Assembly (NCBI RefSeq): GCF_030272615.1
Contig: NC_081412.1
Location: 475,297,657-475,361,656, forward strand
Direction: 5' to 3'
Length of the DNA stretch: 64,000 bases
From: Cryptomeria japonica
Taxonomy: Eukaryota; Streptophyta; Pinopsida; Cupressales; Cupressaceae
Shown: in pieces, positions 57,621-64,000 of the stretch
Numbering within the stretch: the stretch's first letter is position 1
Layout of the letters: each line of letters begins with the position of its first letter
Notes under the pieces: model-generated
The model's input: the letters and a program-made list of their open reading frames with translations, nothing else
Told to the model about the DNA's origin: nothing
The model's database searches: none
Made by a program: the position numbers and the translations under genes

Positions 57621-58737
57621 ATGTTCTCTCTATGGAAAGGGGATAGATTTACCTTAAGGATGCTAATTATTTCGCTAATAGTACTTACCATGTTAATCAA
57701 AAAGAATATTAGACAAAGGGTGCAAAAAGGCCCTCATCTATCTTATTTTCAAATTCAAATTTGGCTAAAGTACATTATGTTGATGTGGCTTCTTGATCAT
57801 GGACAAGGTTGCATGTTAATTATGAATCTTCTTGGCAAAGGGGAAGTTAATGCTTTAAAATATATGAAATTTATGAATAAGCCTTGCTTTTATATTGCCA
57901 TCATTGCTACAAGTGGTGATAGGATTTGTGCGGATGACATCGCCTTGCTTTTGTATTCCTGTAAGGCTGGTTATTTATGGAATGGTCACTTCACATGTGC
58001 AAATTGGACCATTGGGGTCAATTTTTTAGCCATCCCAAGCCTTAATTGTACTTGCATTATTTCCTTTCTAGATTGTAGAAATCTTCATGGGCCTAATTTT
58101 CTTTTTGTCTACTTGTCTCTCATGACTGTTGTTGCAATTAAGATTGCAATGGGGGGTGTTATGAAATTCACTAAACCCGAGGATTATAATGAGTTAGAAC
58201 AAAATGAAGTGTGCGACCTCTTTGATATGGTGGGGTTGGCCCTTTATTCCTTCGCCATGAAAGATTATAATAGGTCCTTGTCCACAAAAACATTCCTCAT
58301 GGAATAAGGGGACAGTTACTATTGGCAACACCAAATTCTCTGTTACTACTAAACTCATAGCGGAAGCCATTGGATTAAAATAAAAAGGCCAATAAGTGGA
58401 AAATAATATTTCAAGGAAATATAAAAGATTTCTCAAGAAATTAATTAAAAAAGGCGAAAGGCCGATGATGTTGTAGAAGGACAATGATCACTCCATCCAG
58501 TCGGCCCTGTATGCTATGGTGAGTTTTTATGTAATGAAGTATTTTTACCCTGGAACTTGGTGTTATTCTACTAATCATGGCTATCAATTTTCAATTTTAA
58601 ATCATATCCGGTATCGTGAAAAAGTTAACCTATCATTTTATTTCTTCTCATATTTGTTTGCTAGTATTTGTAAAGGGGTCTATAGTGTTTATTTGGGCTT
58701 TAATCCTCATGGTACTATGCCTATATTTTATTAGATT
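57621..58737 (+). pseudogene. Unrecognised protein family, copy 2
   Basis: A 228-codon frame (57621-58307) and the sequence after it. The first 175 codons are not assigned. From about 58150 it matches copy 1: NEVCDLFDMVGLALYSFAM against KEVWWEIIDGGMVPFLERF, then after a frame change at about 58305 NKGTVTIGNTKFSV against EKGVLRDYGVEFQV. Two stops later comes ALYAMVSFYVMKYFYPG against ADMTEFIMRYIILDG, and YQFSILNHIRYREKV against YHFTILNNFRHGKVI. The order is the same. It is broken by one frameshift and at least three stops. Copies 1 and 2 are thus distant relatives of one family, both after a LINE RNase H. Confidence 0.55.
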
Positions 58738-58960
58738 CTATTGTTTGGGGTGGAGAGCCTCTTTCAGGAGGGTTGGGTTTTGGGTTTTAGTGTTTTTGAT
58801 TACTCACTAGTGGGTTAGCCTCATGAATTTTTTTGGGTTCTCGTTGTGTGATGTCAGTTCATGTTCTGTTGTTGCTTAATTTTTCTATTTGAAGTCTTTT
58901 CTCTCTAAGGGATCAAGGTCCTTTTCCCTTCTCAAGTAATCAAAAACATGAGAAAATCAA

Positions 58961-59455
58961 AATAAATGTCTCTTAAAAAATATAACACAAAAGAATAAAA
59001 TATTTCTCTATATAGGTTGAAATCATACCACTTTTGAACAATAATAAAATATATGAGTAGACATTCATAAGGAGTAAGGTTAAATAGTTGATATTTTAAT
59101 CAAAATATGAAAGACTATGTTATAAATAATACCATATATAGAAGAGGTTTTTAATTTCTATCTAATGAGATACCGTGTGAACAAATTTATAGAAACAATT
59201 TTTTGAGGAGCCAAAAAAATACCAAATCATTAACAGTAAAATAAATTGATTGATTTAATAAAGTTTTAGGGCATCATGAAATTAGACTAAAGAAAACGAT
59301 TATAGTAAATATAGTAAAAAATAGATATACAATGCTAAGAGAATAAAATGAAATTGAAATAATGACAAAAACATAAGATAAAAACTCTATTATATCTTAA
59401 ATATGTCTAGTATCAAATTTTTGTTAAAAAATGAGTGGGAAGGTAAAACCAATAC
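58961..59455. other. AT-rich spacer, nothing recognised
   Basis: AT-rich non-coding DNA between two LINEs. Confidence 0.6.
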
Positions 59456-59817
59456 AAGTCAACTAGGATGGAGGTCTGCGTTTTTTCGGCCGCGATCTTT
59501 CTTTGAAGGTGGAAGTAGCATTGAGGCACTCAGGTGCTGACATGGGTACCTCAGCATCTACGTGGATCCACCCAATTTGCATTTCTTACCTTGTCCACTC
59601 ACTTTACCTGCTCTGTGTTTTAATTACTCTGCAACAATTAATATGGTTAACTCCACCCATTTGCTCATCCCGCATGACCCTAACCCTGGTCTCCAATGGA
59701 GCCAAGGTCAGACGAAGATACCATTAATAGATCTAAACCCACGCCGCAGACAAACCCAACCCTAAAAAAGACTTTCACTGAGACTGTCGCCCCACTACGA
59801 ATGGAGTCCACTCGTCA

Positions 59818-61194
59818 ATGCAATTCCTTAAGGCTCATGTAGACGAAGGACCCAGTAATGACGGTAAGTGCCCTTGCATTACCTCAAACTCCTTCTACAT
59901 TTCGCCAAATATTGAAATGTTGAAAGAAATTGCCTCGGAAAAGCTTAGGTTATACGACACTGCTATATTTTTTGCCTGTGTTGATGCTCAAAAATGCCCA
60001 CCTAGGAAATTCGTAGATGATTGGTTTCATAGTCTATGGAATCTTAAATTAGGGCTTAAAATCACGTTCTGTAGATAAATACAAAGAGGTCTTTTCCTCA
60101 TGTTTTTTAACTCGCATGAATCCCAATTGGAAGCACTTAAACGCTAGTACTAGATGGTCGGGAATACCTCCTTTCGAGCCCTAGCCTGGTCTCCGAAGGC
60201 GCTTAATGAGGAAGTCCTCACACTATCCTCTCCTAGGTGGGTCATCCTCAAAGATGTCCCTCCCTTTCTGCGGCGTTTTCTTCCCCAATTAATGGAACCA
60301 TTTGGCAAAACAATTCGGATTGATGAAACTGCTTAGTTAGTACCCAACCTTGACGCAAGATTGCTTGTCTCAATTAAGCTCAGAATCGACATCCCACCAT
60401 CTTTAAACCTAAATATTAATGGAGACAAATTCATCTATTTGGTTGAAATGGTTGGAGGATTGAATGCATGTTTTCTCTGCAAGAAAGAAGGTTATATTCG
60501 TAAAAACTGCTCAATTATTAATCATAGGAAACAAAAGAATAATTCAGCTGAGACTTATGTAAACCCTAAAACCATTAATGACCTAAATTCTCCTCCTCTT
60601 CAGTCTGCTAATGTGGCAACTGTGGATCCTGGTTCCAATCTTAATGGAGTAAACCCACTAAAGCTTGACCATGCACTTTTGGTCCCTGAACCCCTCATCC
60701 CTGTTTCCGACCCTCCAAAAGACCTTGTAGAATTGCCCTTTGATTTCTTTCAACTTGTTACTTCACGGAAACGAAGACGTAAAAATACCCATCACAATGC
60801 CCTAAACCATAGCTACTCAAATACCAACCAATTGGCCTCTAATCATAAACCCCAGGACCCTGCACAAACCCCTGTCAATTTTGTGGTTAAAAATGTGGTC
60901 AAAAATATGGAAAACCCTAATCATGGCACTGATGATTCTAGCATTAGTGATAACCCTGCAATGATCTTCAGATCCGGAAACCCCAAACAATCGGTCTCCT
61001 CTACAGTTGCAAGACGTATTACTGATATTAGCACCATCAGCCCCTCGACTGCATCTACGCTCAAAGAACTAGGGGACGATCATATTATAGAAGTTATTTA
61101 TGCCAATAAGGGTCTAGAAGAAATTAGACCTAGCACGATGCTCCTTGGCTTTCCAGGCTCCCAACTATCTAGGTCCGACATAGGAGGAAATTAA
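59818..61194 (+). pseudogene. LINE ORF1 (DUF4283-like, zinc knuckle)
   Basis: 59818-60078 reads FVDDWFHSLWNLKLGL and further sequence to 60336 reads NTSFRALAWSPKAL and WVILKDVPPFLRRFLPQLME, the DUF4283 pattern of an RNA-binding domain followed by 'W..L..LP..L'. The 277-codon frame 60361-61194 has a knuckle, CFLCKKEGYIRKNC, in which the metal-binding His is Tyr, then a long Asn/Pro/Ser-rich tail with a basic patch (TSRKRRRKN). Stops at about 60076, 60148 and 60335 divide the protein. Confidence 0.8.
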
Positions 61195-62550
61195 GGTATT
61201 AGAGCCGAGCCTTGCGAAAATAGTGAAGATGATGAGGACCTTATGAAAGGATACTACTTAAATAGAAAGAAAGGTAGACCTGTGGGCTCCAAAAACAAGA
61301 AGAAGCCTGGAGATCAACACGGTCTCCTTACCAGCCCCTCTTAAATCCTCCACTTTAATGAAGTACATATCATGGAGCATTTGAGGCCTTGATTCACCTG
61401 ACAGGAAATTTGTTATTAAAAGATTTTTGGATTACCATAAAAACTTAGATTTTCTGATGTTACAAGTACTTAAATCTATTGGGTTCTCCCTCGACACCAC
61501 ACTTGACTTCATTTGGAGATATGCAATCAAAATTTGTACCAACCACTCGAGAGGAAAGGGAGGAGTTGGCCTTCTTATTGCCCCTACATGGACAATGTAC
61601 CTCAAGGAGAAAGGAACCTCCCCCTGTAATAGAGTGGCTTGGGTTACATTAGATGTTAAAGGAACTTGCTTTGGCATATGCTCCATATATGCATCTAACG
61701 ATTACAAGGAAAGAATATCCCTCTAGAATTGGCTAACATCCCTCCCAAGTATCCCCTGGGTCATGGCTGGAGACTTTAACATGACTGAATGCTAGGATGA
61801 CAAGGCTGGGGGACTTCCGTTTGAATGGAAAACTTCAGAAAGACGTCACTGGGATAGGCTCAAACAACATCTGCAATTATTTGACCCCTTGGAAGGCACC
61901 AAACCTAATACCCCCAACCTATGTAACACTTGGTGCAACTTTCAGCAAAACACTAATAGAATCTGCTCCAGGCTATATAGATTCTATGCTAATAAGGACT
62001 TCTTCTCCTTTTCCCCCAACCAGTTTGGGAATGCGGTTGCAGTCTTACCAACTACCCTGTCTGATCACGTCCCCATTTTAGCCATCAGTAACATCAAGAA
62101 CTCCATCACCCCTAGCCACCCTCGTAATAAGAAATTTTTACTTAACACTTCCTTGCTGCAAGATGAGGAAGTCCTAAATGCCATCAAAATAGTTAGACTC
62201 TTCAATATGCAACCACATCTCCCCCAATCCCACATTCTCAAATGGAAGAGGAACATTTCCTCCTGGCAGAAACTACTCCAAACCATTGGCCCGAAAAAAG
62301 CCAAGGAATTTAGATACCTGGAAAAAACCCTTACTCTTCGGATTCACTCCCTAGAACATGAAATTCAACTGCATCCCTCTTCCCCTACCTTGGCCAAAAA
62401 GGTCTCTGAGGCTATAAATATCCTCAAAAAAAGTAGGTTAAAATCAGAGGTGCTTTCATCAGAGCCTATAGCCACTGGCTCCAATTTGGTGATAAAGGCT
62501 CCAAAATATTCTTTAATCTACTCAAGCAAAAAAAGACCAGAGAAAAAATA
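61195..62550 (+). pseudogene. LINE AP-like endonuclease and linker
   Basis: ATG at 61362 starts MKYISWSI, a stop in place of Arg or Trp, then GLDSPDRKFVIKRFL, the usual start of ORF2. The Glu of 'LLQE' is Val (LMLQVLKSI). GGVGLLIAPTW, GICSIYASND and WVMAGDFNMTE follow, and SDHVPIL is intact. 61889-62551 is the linker to RT. The endonuclease would nick the target. Without the Glu it is dead even if frames were intact. Confidence 0.85.
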
Positions 62551-63889
62551 GACAGAATAATGGTAGATGATAAGGAACTCCTGGATATCAATGATATCAA
62601 AGAAGCCTTTGAAATGTTTTACAAGACTCTATTTACCTCGGAGGATAATGAGGCCTCGATAGATGCTCGTACCAAGTGTAGGACCATTATTCCTAATAGA
62701 ATCTCTGAGGATGAAGCTCGCCTCCTGAAAGCTAAGATAACCGTGCAAGAAATTAAGGATGCCATTAAGGCTCTCAAGGATAACAAGGCCCTAGGCCCCG
62801 ATGGAATTCCTATTCAATTCTACAAAACCAACATTGACTAGATCTCTAATGACCTCTATTAACACTGGCACCCTGGGGGAGTTCATAAATAGGGGTATTA
62901 TTAAGCTTATTCCAAAAGAGGGGGACAAAGCTCTAATTAAAATTTGGAGGCCAATCACCCTCCTGAATGTCTCCTACAAAATCCTAGCCAAAGCCTTAGC
63001 CTCTCGCCTTGAGAAGATCGTTCCCAAATTCATCTTCTCTATTCAAACATGATTCATTAAAGGTAGATATATCTTGGAGAATCTTGTAACTAGTTGGGAA
63101 TCCATAGAATGGGCCAGAACCTTGAACCATGACACTGCCATGTTCCTTGTCAACTTTGAGAAAGCCTATGACAGGGTGGAATGGGACTTCATCCTCATGA
63201 TGCTCTCCTCCTTTGGCTTCCCTAGTGAGTTTTGTGATTATGTTCAGAACCTCCTTAAGGACACGTCTACCCCAATCAAAGTCAATGGGATTCTCTCCCA
63301 GCCTATTCCTCTGTCTAGATCAATTAGGCAGGGTTGCCCACTTGCCCCTGCTCTATTTGTCATTGCATCAGATGCCCTGTACTATCCCCTTAGAGATGAC
63401 ACCCTATGCCCCAGAGTCCAAGGCATTACTATGTCGGACGACTCTAAACTGATCAACATCCAGTTTGTCGATGATACCTCGCTGTTCTTGAAGCTCTCAA
63501 GGCACAATATTGATTCCCTTAATAAAAAACTTGACACCTTTTATAGAGCATCTGGACCCTGAATGTCTAGTACCAAATCCATTCTACTTGGGTGGAAAGA
63601 TAACCCTTTGAACTGGCTTCACCAGTTTGGTTATGCATGGGGAGGACCAAATAAATTAGTCAGATACCTTGGTATCCCCTTTTCTGTATCTCCCTCTCTT
63701 AAAGACATATGGAGTTGGGTTAAGGGAAAAATAGACAGTAAACTCAACAACTGGGACAATAGGGTCCTCTCCCTTACTGGCACGATTCAAGTCTGCCAAA
63801 AAATCCTTTCTTCCTACAGCATATACTACTCCTCTATGTGGATGTTCGACAACTACCAAGTCTTTGAAATCCAAAAGGCTGTCAGATGA
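62551..63889 (+). pseudogene. LINE reverse transcriptase
   Basis: 62560-62841 reads DNKALGPDGIPIQFY; 62801-63052 reads INRGIIKLIPKEGDKALIKI, WRPITLLNVSYKILAKALAS; 63074-63562 reads FLVNFEKAYDRVEWDF, SIRQGCPLAPALFVIASDAL and IQFVDDTSLFLK, the active site (F-V-D-D). The first catalytic Asp is Asn in LVNFEKAYD. 63563-63889 continues with KLVRYLGIPFSV and WVKGKIDSKLNNWD. One frameshift and three stops separate the pieces. Confidence 0.95.
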
Positions 63890-64000
63890 TTCCTATGGTC
63901 TGATGGCAAGGGTAAAAGAAAAGCTCGCGCGGTCAAGTGGACCTTGGAAAATCCTCGTCAGAAGCAACATACAAATGGTTTTCCCAAAACTACCAAATCC
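63890..64000 (+). pseudogene. Start of the LINE post-RT region, cut by the window edge
   Basis: After a TGA at 63887-63889 the frame continues FLWSDGKGKRKARAVKW, the 'FLW.G....K..W' motif after the RT, to the end of the window. Confidence 0.8.

Larger units (their letters stand above)
57171..58960 (+). mobile_element. 3' part of a LINE with a downstream unrecognised ORF
   Basis: A LINE RNase H domain (57178-57600) is followed by an ORF related to the pseudogene at 30642-31816, then by a T/G-rich tail with CTAAGGGATCAAGGTCC at about 58907, which is like plant LINE 3' UTR ends. Endonuclease and RT are absent, as in 5'-truncated LINE copies. There is no clear poly(A). Confidence 0.65.
59456..64000 (+). 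mobile_element. LINE (plant L1 type), runs off the window
   Basis: From a GC-richer 5' part starting at about 59456, the plus strand gives ORF1 with DUF4283-like and zinc-knuckle sequence, then ORF2 with endonuclease and reverse transcriptase, then the start of the post-RT region at the window edge. The order is that of plant L1-type LINEs. Its ORF1 and RT are clearly different from the LINE at 31830-37745. Stops and frameshifts are frequent. Confidence 0.9.

Noticed and set aside
57621-58150. First half of the 228-codon frame as a membrane protein
   Set aside because: It has hydrophobic segments, but no consistent family resemblance and it lies in decayed LINE-linked sequence; frame-shifted or non-coding origin is more likely.

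Overview
This window looks like nuclear DNA of a seed plant, most likely a gymnosperm (inferred). It is AT-rich and gene-poor, packed with old, broken and nested retroelements: Ty1/copia and Ty3/gypsy LTR elements and plant L1-type LINEs with DUF4283-like ORF1s. The plant assignment rests on an NRT1/PTR (NPF) transporter relic and on these element types. No bacterial, viral or organellar gene order is visible.

Layout. 1-1830 is a retroposon-like 3' region ending in an A10 tract. 1831-5222 is AT-rich with microsatellites and a cluster of small palindromes. 5223-6480 holds a minus-strand copia PBS and LTR and a plus-strand gypsy PBS and gag relic. 6481-11106 is a 5'-truncated minus-strand Ty3/gypsy (LTR-like part, then pol). 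11090-13242 is a dead NPF gene: exon 1 with a nonsense codon, exon 2 not found, a LINE RNase H fragment in the intron, and part of exon 3. From 15261 to about 25200 lies a minus-strand copia. A plus-strand copia (16130-22448) sits inside it, flanked by a GTTAT target-site duplication, and the host reading frame resumes across the insertion. 25200-27194 carries several tandem repeats. 27195-31816 is a pseudogene of an unrecognised protein family, split by a third copia (27328-30641). It is followed by a minus-strand LINE (about 31830-37745). 38846-39783 is a copia LTR. A tRNA-derived SINE lies near 41000 and a perfect 24-bp stem hairpin at 41535-41624. 43780-45348 is a gypsy gag-protease relic. 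52750-54540 is a very AT-rich block with a direct duplication. 57171-58960 is the 3' part of a second LINE, with a second relative of the unknown family just downstream of its RNase H. 59456-64000 is a third LINE running off the window.

The only two plausibly intact host genes are small secreted cysteine-rich peptides at 42850-43068 (-) and 54898-55104 (+). They share the signal peptide, a Cys framework, a C-terminal IGQCGxGVGxC motif and 3' flanking DNA, but not their upstream regions, so they are inverted local paralogues.

The observations most worth following are: (1) the unrecognised protein family seen twice directly downstream of a LINE RNase H domain on the same strand; (2) the cysteine-rich peptide pair; (3) the filler-DNA scar next to the NPF relic; (4) two copia elements missing complementary parts of pol.
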